Source of the DNA: Apostichopus californicus
Lineage: Eukaryota > Echinodermata > Holothuroidea > Aspidochirotida > Stichopodidae
Assembly (NCBI GenBank): GCA_020650975.1
Contig: JAIPMN010003773.1
Span: 1-44,770 of the forward strand
Reading direction: 5' to 3'
DNA length: 44,770 bases
The notes beneath the pieces were generated by a model that had not been told where the DNA came from, searched no databases, and was given only the letters and a program-made list of their open reading frames with translations. Of this stretch, positions 20,956 to 32,500 are shown one piece after another; the stretch's first letter is position 1; each line of letters begins with the position of its first letter. A program made the translations under genes and the position numbers.

Positions 20956-21477
20956 CGGGAAGCGTGTTCTTATAACCTGCGGCACCACATCTCAGTGAGT
21001 TAATGTCATGTAAAGATGAACTAGAACTCTCTATAGAGGGAATATAACCTTCAGAAACCTAACAAACAGACAGACAGGCTTTCATGGAAAATAAATCGCA
21101 GAAGAAGGGCAGTTATAGATTTCATCAATCTATTCAGTTTCTACTCTGAAGGATCGCAAAACAGCGCTGCTATATATTATTATTATTATTATATTAAATG
21201 TCGCTCTATAGTAACTAAAATGGACTAATATCTTTCGTGGAGATGTTTTTGGACGGTGGCTCATCAATTTAGAACCCCTGCACTACAGTATCTTCGATAA
21301 ACTTGAATGGTATGAATGCTGGAAACGATGCCTCTGTAGAGTCTTACACTACTCTATACTCTGCATTGGTAAGATATTTCATAAATAAATCTAAACAACA
21401 GATTCTTAAGCTTGTTACTTTCCATCCTGAATGCATCAAGAGGAGACACTAATCAACAGATAAAGACAAATACACAC
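20956..21477 (-). other. Ankyrin intron remainder, no further feature
   Basis: Short ATT microsatellite near 21174-21194; nothing else was recognised. Confidence 0.6.
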
Positions 21478-21576
21478 CTTTGTTTTAGTTGAAATAGGAG
21501 CTCCCCTCTCTAGGAGCTGGTCGACGCATTGATCGTGGCCACTGCGAGCGGAGCAGTGAAGAGGTGTCAGACCGTC
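21478..21576 (-). CDS. ANK: Ankyrin, ANK repeat 9
   Basis: 99 bp, phase 0, acceptor CTTCATCAG, donor [24 protein letters not shown] then [28 protein letters not shown] and LLERGAPI are near-invariant in repeat 9. Confidence 0.98.
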
Positions 21577-21783
21577 CTGATGAAGAGAGAGGAAAGACAA
21601 AAACGAGAGAAAAGATGAAAAAAATATGAATAAGCCACGTAATACTTTAAATTCTTACTTCACTGTAAGTACAACATGAATGCCAAACAGAATTCATTTT
21701 ACAACTTTACACGAGAAACTTTCGATTCTCTCGGGCTGCGTGACATTAAATAATTGATATATCAAATACTCATCAAAGCTTAC

Positions 21784-21882
21784 CCTTGTCTTGGCATCAA
21801 TTTTAGCCCCTCTGTCTAGCAGTGTGTTCACCATGTTGACCTTGCCCCACTTGGCAGCAACATGAAGGGGTGTAATGTGGTT
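21784..21882 (-). CDS. ANK: Ankyrin, ANK repeat 8
   Basis: 99 bp, phase 0, acceptor TCCTCCACAG, donor [24 protein letters not shown] then [15 protein letters not shown]. The AAKWGK version is known from fly ankyrin, while vertebrates have ASKRGN, which supports an invertebrate source. It lies only about 175 bp downstream of the donor of the candidate signal-peptide exon (22058-22183), whose phase also matches. Confidence 0.98.
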
Positions 21883-24800
21883 CTGTGGAGGACAAAGAAA
21901 GAAAAAGAACTGTCACACAATTGTAATGGATCAGGGTCTGTTTTATAGGTACATCAAAACAGCCGTGTTATTCAAAAGGGCACTGGGAATCCATTGATTG
22001 CCTCGGGAAATAATAGTCAAATTAACAGCAATTTCATGTTATAAAATATATGCTTACGCATGGATTATTTTCAACCGAGTTATTATTGGTAGCGTGTACT
22101 TTGAGCTTGCTGCAAGAAACACACACAGCTAGTGTAATTAATCCAGTGATAAGTAACAGCAATGCTACAGTATTTTGTTTCATCTGTCTGATGGAAAGAA
22201 ATTAGTCTACTTCAGATTTAAGTTTGCAAGTATGCTAACTATAAATACTTCTTTATGAGTCGATTGCTTGATTACTTCAAAACGTCGATAAGTAACAAGT
22301 CCGAAACTTGTTTTCAGAATATCAGATCTTGCGGGGAGAGTGGTCTATTGCTTGGAAAAACTGAGTCTGTTTTATATTTTGCTCAGTCTAAATAATTTTG
22401 TACAGATTTAACAAAAGGAAAATATGCAACTGTTGTATCTATTCACAATCGTTGGTTTTATATCACATAATAAAGTAAATCGTCGAAAGTATTCAAATTT
22501 TCCTTCGTGTTTTGAATATGCGACTATGTGTAATCAAGGGACTTATTATGATGCACTTTGGAAATTTCAGAATTTTTACCATAGGAACGGGAAGTATGGC
22601 GCCAAACTTGAAGTGTGCTAGCAAGTCTCTCAACATGTTTTTTTTTATGACAATAAAAGTAAAAAAAAGATGCATAAATGCAAAGTTTACGTGAAAACAT
22701 CATTATCAAGTAAACTTCTTTGGGTCAGATTGATCGCTGATTATCAGGTAGATGTTCTTTGTGTTAGTGTCCAATGTAAAATATGGAAATAATAAAATAT
22801 CCCCAAATTATTCTTGCTAGAACCTTCTGACTGATACTTATTATATTTGTTTTAAAACAATGAGATTGTACTCATTGTACTAATTGTACTCATTTAAGAA
22901 CATCCCAGTTAATTTCCAAATGCATTCCATTCTTTTTAATGTAGAACAATGCCATGAATAGGATCCAGTACAGCACTATTATTTTGCAAAGATACTGTAA
23001 GGTTCCTTCAACTTTTCTGTCAAAATACGTTAATATGTACATCTGCATTTTCTTAATACATTGCTATATTATGTAGAATTTGAAGAAATTTATTCAACAA
23101 CGAGTCAAATTTGTCAGCTGAGAGTCTTATTAAAGTGTGTCATTAGATGGACCCATTATGCAACTAAAATTAAAAGTGTCTAAGCAATGATTGCTGAGAG
23201 TTAAGCTCCGATTCGTTTCTCTTGAGAGTATGAAGTTTGTTCAAATCTGGGAAGGTGTCATGTTTAAGGTTAACTACTACATTACTTCATTTAAAAATCG
23301 GTAGGTTTGATAAAATCACTGACGGACTGGAAAAACAGATTGAAGATACCCCTCAAAACAGCGACTACCCAAAGTTATGGAATTTTTGTCATCATTTTGT
23401 AACAGATACTTGTCATTTTTACAAATGTTTCCTCTCAAATTTCTGAATATTTAACCCATGTTTTCGTCAGAGAAAGCAATCTAGGGTCTCGTTATTCTGC
23501 TCACGTCTGTCGTTGAGTGATGCTGCGAGTGTGTCGGAGGGTACTCTCCGGGTTGCAAGAGGCGGTTGAAAAAACACAGACGATGAGCAAAGGGGCGAAC
23601 AATCAAGGAATGGGCCCTTCTCAAGTATTGAATATGACACCACAGTTCGTTTTTTTGACATGACATGTGACAAACACAGGCTTGCATCAGCATCAGGTTT
23701 GCTAAACCCATCATCTGCTTACAATCGCTAATTACAACCTTATGTGCCATGCGTGCAACCTCGCTTGGGCACAAATAATACCGTCGGTTTGTAATACTTC
23801 AGGAACCTTATCACTACCGACAATTTTGACTATTTTTATATATAAAAAAAATATATATATATTTATCTATGTAGTTTTTGCCATGTGCTAGATTAACACC
23901 AAATTATTATTATTAATATTTATTTATTTAATTTTTTTGTAGTACATTTTCTGACTTTCTTGTTGTCATTTTTAAACTTTGTTTAATGGAAGAGCAATCA
24001 TGGAGTTACAAGCTACAGTACTGTGACAATGACATATTGTCCACCATTATACTACTGCTACTTTGGCCCTCCACCTTCTACTTTCCTCATATGAAACAAT
24101 GTATGCAGAATTTTCATTTTCCCATCAAAAAAACTTGTAATACCCTTGTCAATGGACAGCAGCTACCCTGTTGTACCTCTACTTTCATAACCCACCCCTC
24201 CTCCTCCCCATACCCAATCCATCCATCCCACTCATCCACATGACAAAGGTTTCAACCACATCATTGGTAACACCTCCCTTGAAAATAGACCCTTCTCAAC
24301 TTCCTTAAAAACACATCCTGACCTATTGACAAAACGGAACAATAGGATCTTGGGAAGTTGTTCCAGGTAATGATGTTTTGTCACGTTCTGTAAAATGGGA
24401 GGATTACCTGTACCACCGAGGATTCTCTGAAGTCAGGCGTAAATAATAACCCAATTAAATGGCAAAATAAGGGATTTCCTACCAACTGTCAAAATGAGAG
24501 TGAATGACATTATTTTGAATTCATTAACTACCCAGCTAGACTTGCTCTCGAGGGTGTAATGATATTTCTGTAAAAGGTAATTGTAGCTTTTGAACGCAAA
24601 CTTATAAAGCAGAGCATATGTTCCAAAAGAAAAAAAAAACTTCCTGGCAACCTTCCTGGCAACCGAGATGTTCTTTGCTATTTTGGATGGTATAAGTTAG
24701 TCATCAGATATTTCTCAATTCCAATTCTAACATAACAAGCCATTCTCAGTTAACCTATTTTTACATGTTTTTTCTTCAGAGTAAACTGTCAGGACATGAA

Positions 24801-25009
24801 AGCCTAACTCTTAATTTTGCATTTTGTTGGGGATTTGGCCATTTCTCAAATTGCTGGGTATTTCACCTCGATTCAGGTCATACCTAACAGCAAATAAATG
24901 TCAACAAGTATTAAACAAACTGGTTGCACAATAAGCAACCACTGGATATTTTGTTGTCTAAAACTGACGACAAAAGATTCCACCCTGAGCCCTACGGCGG
25001 ACCACTCAC
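21883..25009 (-). other. Ankyrin intron, 3.1 kb, with a candidate alternative first exon
   Basis: The 5' part is AT-rich (23830-23940 almost pure A/T). The notable content is the ORF/exon at 22058-22183. Other ORFs (22424-22709, 23467-23774) have no splice or similarity support. A short CTTCCTGGCAAC direct repeat lies at 24640-24662. Confidence 0.6.
22058..22183 (-). CDS. Candidate alternative first exon or small secreted-peptide gene (signal peptide)
   Basis: Starts with an ATG preceded in frame by a stop (TAA 21 bases upstream) and encodes 42 residues. MKQNTVALLLLITGLITLAV is a textbook signal peptide or membrane anchor: Lys2, a hydrophobic core of about 16 residues, then CVSC-S as a plausible cleavage region. 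A short polar stretch with two Asn clusters ends in PC. Phase 0 then meets a good donor (TGC|GTAAGC). The next acceptor on this strand is the repeat 8 exon, also phase 0. Splicing would give an ER-targeted protein starting at repeat 8. Unspliced, the frame stops after seven more codons, giving a 49-residue secreted peptide. An internal acceptor-like site (GTTTCTTGCAG) allows a third reading, a 52-nt poison exon. No homologue is recognised. Confidence 0.45.
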
Positions 25010-25108
25010 CCTAGCAGAATAGTCTACGGTAGCGCCCTTCTGTAGTAGCAAGGTTGCCACGGTGACATGTCCATAATGAGCGGCAATGTGAAGAGGAGTA
25101 AATCCACT
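25010..25108 (-). CDS. ANK: Ankyrin, ANK repeat 7
   Basis: 99 bp, phase 0, acceptor TTCCTTCAG, donor [23 protein letters not shown] then [29 protein letters not shown] and VDYSA(R/K) match repeat 7 (fly VNYSAK). Confidence 0.98.
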
Positions 25109-27275
25109 CTGAAGGAACAAACGAGATCAGACGTTAACGAGGAGATAAATGATGTGATTTGGAATTATTTTCAACAATTTATCAATGATAATATAACAGA
25201 TGCTTTGATATGCTTTGTTAAATAACAATAAACATGCACTCGGCCAATCCCCTCCCCACCCACCCCACCCACCCCACCCACCCCCCCCAGTTTTGCATAT
25301 CTTACAATATTGTTTGTCACAATACAGTCCCTTTAAGTATTAGAGGAATAACCTTAGTCAGAATCTTACTCCTGATATGTCATAGCCAAGAAAAACAGTT
25401 GAAAAGTTGAATGCTAGGATTTTTTTCTATTTCTATAAGAGTTTTCATGAAATTCACTTTCAAAAATGCACTGAAATCCTTTGAATACTCCTTTAAGGAT
25501 TAATTAACAATTTAACATCACCTCCTAAGTTCAGGCCTAAAACCTTTTTATGTTAACCTTTGCAACATATTAAATACTAATAACTTAGACAAAATATGCT
25601 CATTTACTTTCATATGAAACAACAGAGCACCCTTGCATTGCATTAACACCGCTTGTCCAGGTTGCCAATCCTTAACACATTGTAAACATGTCATTTTTGA
25701 GGCTATAAAAGTCTATAGATTTCTCATTGAGTTGAATGTTACAACTGAGGACCCTGACCTCATGGTCGGTCTGTGTATTTAGACTACAGTTTCCAGTCAC
25801 TTTAACTGATGAACCTCAGTTGCTTAAATGGTCCTTTTATCAAAATAATAGCAGGGTAAGATAAATACAACCTGGACTTTTCAGCAGTGTTTTTAACCGC
25901 CTAAATTATTCCACAAACATAATTTTGTGCCGAAAGTCATCCTTTAATGTTAACTACGACCCTGCTTTCTACAGTTCGATAAAGGATAAAACCTGTTATG
26001 CACCACCACTGTGTTGGAAATGATAGATACACAGTTGAAGAATTAATATATGAGACTTCAAAATCATCTGGAAAGTGCATGAAGAAAACACTCTCAATCA
26101 TAAACAACGGTTCATTTTTTAATAAACGGTTCAAAATGTAAAGATCAGGTATGAAGCCTTCTGCTACTAAGCTTTAACGTATCTCTCTCGAACGAGTTTT
26201 CATTTTTTCGAACTCACGCAAGACGCATCATAAAAGATCTTATGAACGACAGTATGAAGCAAAATTCATTGATCTATGGCAGAGTTCACTCGTGAGACAT
26301 CCCACAATTGCTGCAGGGTGGTGCCAGTTAGTTACTATGTCCAACCATGTGTGTCTGGTGTTCACAGTCCACTGATTTTAGATTGAAGGAATTGCCCTTC
26401 TCTGTTGAATTGAACTTAATACCTCAGGGGGTAAACAATATCTAGCAATCTGCCTGCAATGTTAAACAGCACAGTATTAGTTTTGTGGAGTGACTTTAAT
26501 AGACACTCACTTTCACACAGGCCATACATGCAATGATGGTATAGGGTTTCATTATATTAAGTGGACACTTCTGTTGGGATGCCCACAAAATGAAGATAAC
26601 TTCAGGGAAAAATTGGGACTATTAAAACCTGACTTTTATGACCATTCTGCTCATGACATTATACTTATATTTTTCGATATCCAAAATCAGGAATATATAC
26701 ATATATACAAGCAAAATATAATCAGTCCAATGTTTTGACTTTCGCTCTTCTCATAGAAATTATCATATTCTGCTCACAATCTAACGACGATACATATTTT
26801 ATTCTGAAATTTTCCTATTTCGAGCTACTGCAGGGGATTCCAACCTCCCAATAATTAATAATTAGTTCCAGGCTCTGCCTTCTTACCTGTCATGGCCAAC
26901 AAGAGAGCTTGATTGTCAAGTGACCATATGATTTTCTAGGACATGTAAATTCCTTCAATATTTTCAAAAACAATTTGAAGTTTGAATTTAAACCATGTAG
27001 CTACCCTCTCTGAAAGTTTCCATGGCAACTTTTTTCATGTTAGTAGACTTTTTTTTATTGACTTACCGATATTGCATTTTATCAATTTACCAATATCTTA
27101 CCAAAGCGACCGTACTTTTATATTGGTCTTAATCAATCGATTCAACAGAGAGTGATTGTGGGTTGCTATCAGATCTTATAAACAACTGAATATAGAGCCA
27201 AGTATCACGCATACTCAGCTGTGTCCTACAAGTATCAAAGTCAGGCTTTATAATGACAATACTTTCTCTCCTCAC
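25109..27275 (-). other. Ankyrin intron, 2.2 kb, no further feature
   Basis: C-rich microsatellite CCCCACCCAC at about 25251-25289. ORFs at 25937-26134 and 26490-26738 lack support. Nothing else was recognised. Confidence 0.6.
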
Positions 27276-27461
27276 CTTCGATGTCACATCCGGGTTGTGT
27301 CCGCTCTGTAGGAGGAGAGCGGCGGCTTTGGTGTCGTCCTTTCGAGCAGCGATATGGAGGGCGGGCAGTCTGGTCTTCCCGGCCCGGTCATTTTCCAGGA
27401 GCACTGCGACGACTTTGTCGTGTCCTTGTTGCAAGGCGACAGCCAAGGGAGTGAAGCCATC
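27276..27461 (-). CDS. ANK: Ankyrin, ANK repeats 5-6 (shared 186-bp exon)
   Basis: 186 bp, phase 0, acceptor AATCGACAG, donor GTGAGG. It encodes [30 protein letters not shown], then [18 protein letters not shown] and [14 protein letters not shown]. Repeat 5 is four residues short, giving 62 residues in total. The same 62-residue arrangement ([24 protein letters not shown]) is universal in ankyrins and is the best single proof of identity. Confidence 0.98.
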
Positions 27462-28064
27462 CTGTCGATTCAAAACAAAATTCGGGGGAAATTGATTCTT
27501 TGGAACTGAGACGACCGCTCAGGCAGAGGCAAGATATGCTCACCTCTCAACTCATTTTCTTTCATTAAACTAAATAACTCAGTTGACTTGTACTCTGAAG
27601 AGAGATAATTTCTCTTCAGTTGAGGGTTTAACGTTCTTCAACATTTTAGCAGACTATACCCCCCCCCCCCACCCCAATATTAGTTTTGGCTTCAACCAGG
27701 CTGAGAGATGATCTAAATATACCATTCAAAAAAGTCGTTTGCTTTATGACAGCATGCTTCATCGATTGCCTCTGCTATCCCCCTTCCCCCCCCCGCCCGC
27801 CTATCCATTTTGCCTATCAAAATATTACTTCCTATAAAAGATCTTCCCTCCCATAAAGAAAGTATTTTTACCTCTAAAGCATGTAACTTGATGTCAGACA
27901 AAGTTTCAACTCTCGGAATACAGAGGTATCTCTAAACAGATAAAGATATCATCACTGTTCCAGACACGTGGGTTTATTTTAGATTAGTTTTATCTCTAAA
28001 CAAATATTGACTACCTTTAGATTTCAATCCCAAGGAAACAAAACAAACCTTCTTCCATCTCGAG

Positions 28065-28083
28065 TCTCTCTCTCTCTCTCTCT
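28065..28083. repeat. (TC)n microsatellite
   Basis: About nine uninterrupted TC units. Confidence 0.95.
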
Positions 28084-29309
28084 GTGGCGGTAAACGTGAG
28101 AGATTACCATTGCTTCACAGAGGCAACGAATAAAGAGCAAATCAAGCATGTGTGCAAGCTACTTTTGTTGCCCATCTGTCTCTGACCAAACAAAATAACC
28201 TCATGTCCAAAACATGCAACCCAGCTAAAATTTCAGTCTCTGATCTATGCACTGACTTTCTCAGTATCTACGATAGTAAAACATTGCCTTCACCACATTT
28301 CTCGTGCTAACGGCAAATCCTTTTAATATTCTAACGGGAAAAAGAATATGGATCTAGATTCTATTCTATACACACTACTGTCTACTATAAAAACTGACAA
28401 GAAGAAAGTGAAAACTGATTCTGGAAGATCTCACACAAAGTTATTAGTTAGATTTAAACTAAAAGGAGTTGGGTAAAAGTTTTAGATCTTGTGAGATACG
28501 TCATACCACAGGATTCTACACACACAAACAGGTTCAAGATACAATTGCAATTGGAAAAAAGAAGTTCCACTTGTTTACAATTTGAGATTATTAAGTTTTT
28601 CTTCAGATAAAATTGCAACAGAATCGGCTGAAACTTCGTTGCCGACACATGACCACCAAGCCGAGGGTGACCAGTGACAACCAACACAGACAAATCCTTT
28701 ATAAGACGTTTCAAAGCTTGGATAAAAAAAACCTTTGTGCAGAGGCATAACCTTCTTATAGAACATGTTTAGGGAATCAAATGTGATAGCATTTATTGCA
28801 ATCAGGGTTTCAAACTCACTTTTGTTAACCTCAAGCCCCACCCCCCCCACCCCCCTCTCGCTGTTTTCTCTGTTCCTCTCATAATCTGAGGAAAATGCCA
28901 AGTCTCAAAATTCTGTCCAGTAAACCCTTCCATGTAATATCTATTTACATCCGATTGAAACATGCTTCTTGAATCAAGAGGCACTTTTTCATGTATCTAT
29001 ACATTTTTATGAAAAATTATTTGACTAAAAGGAATATTTTATTATTATTATTTGGCAGTGATTTGCATATTAAACCACTTATCAATATTATTCCATAGGC
29101 CTTATATAGAGAGATACACTTTCACAAAATGAAAAAAAAAAAAAAACACAAAAATAGACACACAAATTTATACAAGTGCAAACATCATTCAAGATAAACG
29201 AGAGAAAGGTACAAATTCAGGATAACCACACCTACTATAACTAGCAGCTTAACATGGCAGCACTAGGGAATGCAAAGGAATAAATACAACCAAAAATACA
29301 CATGTAAAT

Positions 29310-29390
29310 TCACAGCAGAAAGTGAAGGTCAAAGGTGAGAGGTTGACTTTCCTGACCAAGCTCCACAAAGTCAATATCACCATCTGGATC
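29310..29390 (-). CDS. Possible alternative terminal exon truncating the repeat array
   Basis: On the minus strand a long pyrimidine-rich tract and a TACTAAC branchpoint-like heptamer precede TTCTAG, then 26 open codons beginning DPDGDIDFVELGQESQP, and a TGA stop. No in-phase donor restores the frame to exon 27276-27461, so if used it would be a last exon following repeat 4 or the extra repeat (both end phase 0). The branchpoint-like A is unusually close to the AG, and no AATAAA was seen nearby. The composition looks protein-like, but this is a hypothesis. Confidence 0.25.
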   Translation of the reverse strand, partial: DPDGDIDFVELGQESQPLTFDLHFLL

Positions 29391-29560
29391 CTAGAAGGTT
29401 AGTAGGTATGAAGGCACATGGGAGGAAGAAAGTGAGAGGGGGTTAAGAAACAAAAAGGGAGGGTAAAAGGTTACACCAGAAGCTCCATTAAAACAATTAA
29501 AACCAAAACAATTACATGAAAGTATGCAAGATCTTTGCAAAAGAAAGATTAGCATTAAGG

Positions 29561-29596
29561 GAGGGATGGGGGGGATGGGGGGGATGGGGGGGAGGA
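29561..29596. repeat. G-rich ATGGGGGG tandem repeat
   Basis: Three to four ATGGGGGG units in a row, with quadruplex potential on the plus strand. Confidence 0.9.
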
Positions 29597-30278
29597 GTTA
29601 AAGAGAGGGTACCCAACTTCAACATTCTGCTTTAGATGGGGTTATAAGTGGTCATTCAAATGGCTGAAGGGAGAGTGGGGGGGGGAGGGGTGGGGAGAGC
29701 AATGAAGCATATAGTTAGGCACCAATGGTGTCTAACTACTTTTATCAAGTCGTTTGCGTTTCAGAGTTATTTTCAGTTTCATGCATGAAGTTTGCTCATG
29801 GTTGCATATAATAAACCAACACATAAGAAAGTTGAAAACATTTTCTTTCTTTTTTTGGTTTTTCTTTTTGTGGAGCAAGTCATAAACAAATATGCTCCAT
29901 CTCCAATGAAAATATTAAGATTTTTGGTATAATATTTGAAAAACAAGTTTTTGCAGACAAAAGTCTCATGAACCTTAAATACTATAATACTACCGAAATT
30001 TTCATTTCATTTCTGACACTTTTCAACCAAATGAACAAAACAATATGTAACTAACATCTTTATGTTGTTCCACGATCCAATGGCCGGAGGGGGGGAGGGG
30101 GATAAGGGAGGGAAGGTGTTTATGCATGAGGAGGAGAAAGTGACATTCATGGGTGTGAAAGATGCTGCCGTTCTTCTGCCCCGATGAATAAGATGAGGAT
30201 GAAGGTATATTGAGTACGGAGGGATGAAAGGAAGCTAACAATATCAAGGCTCTTTCTCGTTTAACGTTAGCATCTCAC

Positions 30279-30380
30279 CTCAGCTTTTTGGGGATATTGG
30301 GGTCGTGAGTGTTGGAGGAGCGTTTCCACGACGATGTCGTGGCCCTGTTGGGTCGCAACGTCGATCGGCAAAAATCCATC
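30279..30380 (-). CDS. ANK: Extra ankyrin-repeat exon between R4 and R5 (R5-like cassette)
   Basis: 102 bp, open throughout, phase 0 at both ends, acceptor CTGAACACAG, donor GTGAGA. It encodes 34 residues: DGFLPIDVATQQGHDIVV, then ETLLQHSRPQYPQKAE. The first 24 residues share about 15 with repeat 5 in the next exon (DGF.P..VA.QQGHD.VV..LL), so it looks like a duplicated and diverged R5. The 24-repeat scheme I know for fly and vertebrate ankyrins has nothing here, since R4 joins R5 directly. It is GC-rich like the true exons. Inclusion would add one solenoid turn in the R2-R6 ligand-binding region; the TPLH turn has become LPID. It could be constitutive, alternative or decaying. Confidence 0.75.
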
Positions 30381-31275
30381 CTGTGTTCAGTGGTGGCGTA
30401 AATAATGTGACAATGAAAAGAATGGTATTGGATGGCTTATTGCGATAGAGGCATTCAGAATGCAGGAGTTGCTCAGAAGTGACGGAAGATGAGGATCTCT
30501 CGCCGGAATGTATATTTTAAAACATCCTCCAAGCATGGAAGAGAAAGATCTCCTAATCCAATCGAACTCCATCCCTGTCCCTTTCACAACAATTAATCGC
30601 AGATTCATTTTCACCGTAGATTAGACGGTGACGACAAATAATGATAAATCTTCTTTGGTTTACATCTTTTCTTTTCTCTCTTTCTCTCATCCCACATTTG
30701 AAATTTCTTGATAATCTTCCCAACAAACCGCAGAATTTCTGGAACGCTAACATTGAAACAATTTGCCCTCTGATCAATTGCCCCTCAGCTCAAAGCCAAA
30801 CTTTTTTGTGAGAAGTCCCAAAACTACTTTTCCTCGACAGAAATGCTATATTGAGCTTTTTATCCGAGCTGAGCGTGTCCTCCTAGAATGTTATTAAATG
30901 GTGATATGGGAAGTAAAGCATATTATAAATCAGCTATTGCATGCGATTGTTAATTTTAAGCCATGACGCAATCTTCAATGTCAGTCGAAAGCCAAATGTT
31001 AGATTATCTCTACAGAAATTAATTATGTTAATAGTGTTGTCAGAAAAATGTTGCAGACAGACGATAAAAAAACTAAAAAAATTGCAAATTACAAATCAAT
31101 GATTTTCCACACTAGTCATAACCCCTACTCAACTCTAATTCCCATTACTCACAACACTCCACTCCTCTGTCCCCACACCCCAGGCAACACTCCTCACCTA
31201 AACCAAACAGTGGTGAAAATTTGTTTTGAAATTTTGATTAATGTACCTGGCAACGGGCAAAGTCAGTGAGTCATC

Positions 31276-31755
31276 ATGGCAAATGAGGTGAAAAAAACTG
31301 GAAAAGGTTTTGCTTCCCTTTTGTATGGTACAGAGAAATCATCTTCGACAGAATTATTTAATGTTATAAAGAAAGAGTGGCGTGGTGCTGCAAGCCTCCA
31401 GTTTCAAAGTACATTAACAGCTGCCGTGAGCAAACATTTCAAGTTTATCACATTTCAGAGAGACGAAATAAACCACAAGATTACAAAAGGCTACGAAAAG
31501 CTTTTGAAAGGCGGAATCTACCACGAGAACATCACGAAACCAGTTTCATACGGTGATCAAATCTTCTCTAGTATAAAAGAAAGCGATTTTAACTGGCAAA
31601 AGTATTTAAGCGACTGTCCAAAACTCATAACTAGAGTCATGAGTAAGATATCGACATGCAGGTTTAACTCAGCCATGAGCATTCGTCTCGTCTCTCCCTT
31701 TATTAAGAGTCACGGTGAATGGGTTGTCTTTTTTGCCAATGGAATACTCCTTTAA
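31276..31755 (+). CDS. Unrecognised 159-residue intronless ORF nested in the R4/R5 intron
   Basis: The longest ORF in the window, on the strand opposite ankyrin. The ATG has a favourable context (ATCATGG) and an in-frame TGA three codons upstream, so the start is defined. The protein is basic and Lys/Ser-rich, begins MANEVKKTGKGFASLLYG, has no obvious signal peptide, and shows no repeat or motif I recognise. The middle (about residues 40-115) is rich in charged and aromatic residues, as in a folded domain. A donor-like ATGA|GTAAGA at codon 122 could make it a first exon. No close AATAAA was seen; ATTAAA occurs about 270 bp downstream. It could be a nested gene, an old retrocopy or a transposon gene remnant. 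Confidence 0.45.
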   Translation: MANEVKKTGKGFASLLYGTEKSSSTELFNVIKKEWRGAASLQFQSTLTAAVSKHFKFITFQRDEINHKITKGYEKLLKGGIYHENITKPVSYGDQIFSSIKESDFNWQKYLSDCPKLITRVMSKISTCRFNSAMSIRLVSPFIKSHGEWVVFFANGILL

Positions 31756-32393
31756 GCTACAAACATTACTACCTACTGCTTTCCCATAATTACTTTTATT
31801 TCTGAATCTACCAATTTGATTGAATGTCTAATTCCATTCAATATTGCCATTGTCTGATTCTATTTTTATAAATAATCATTTACCCACGAGAGAGAGGGAG
31901 CGAGGACCGTCTCAAATTTTAATGTGTACATAAACCGTCCTCTCAGCGCCAACAGACTAAATATTGAATTTGCTTGGCTGTTTATTGTATCTGCTTCTGT
32001 TAATATGTATACGCATTCCAATTAAAGATTAATTAGTTAAATGCCACAAAACTCCAGAGTTTTAGATTGTCGATGTGCAGTGGGACTTGGGTTTCAACTA
32101 ATCGTAGAATGAACCGCAAGCACAGATATCGGGATCACGTGAAAAGAGATATAACCATGGTAACAGCCGAGCAAGATAAGAATTCAGACAGCCGAGTTAT
32201 CTATGTATGGGATATTGCTGCATTTTTTAATTAGCTATGATATTCAGTGTATAGTGATAATGCAATCCATATTGCTAAACCAACACCTTTCATTATAATT
32301 AGGCTTGGGTTAAAGATAGCTTTCACGCTGATGAGGCCAAAAAACAAGCCGAAAGCACTGTTAACACTATGTGTATGTCAGGACAGTTAATAG

Positions 32394-32500
32394 AGCTAGT
32401 GTATGACCTAATACACCCTTACTACATGGTACTACTCTATAGCGATTTTTAACATAGCTAGTGTATGACTTAATACACCCTTTATGGTACTACTCTGTAG
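32394..32500. repeat. Direct duplication, 62-bp period
   Basis: AGCTAGTGTATGAC(C/T)TAATA followed by CACCCTT and ATGGTACTACTCT(A/G)TAGC occurs twice, starting at 32394 and 32456. Confidence 0.9.

Larger units (their letters stand above)
27462..30278 (-). other. Ankyrin intron, 2.8 kb, with repeats and a possible terminal exon
   Basis: C-runs at about 27660-27671 and 27786-27795, a (TC)n tract at 28065-28083, a G-rich ATGGGGGG repeat (29561-29596), and the candidate exon at 29310-29390. ORFs at 28454-28901 were examined and not supported. Confidence 0.65.

Noticed and set aside
23467-23774. Overlapping 68- and 97-codon minus-strand ORFs
   Set aside because: No splice sites, signal peptide or similarity that I can support.
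28454-28901. Minus-strand ORFs containing VVTGHPRLGGHVS
   Set aside because: Probably a dispersed repeat fragment; no splice or homology evidence.
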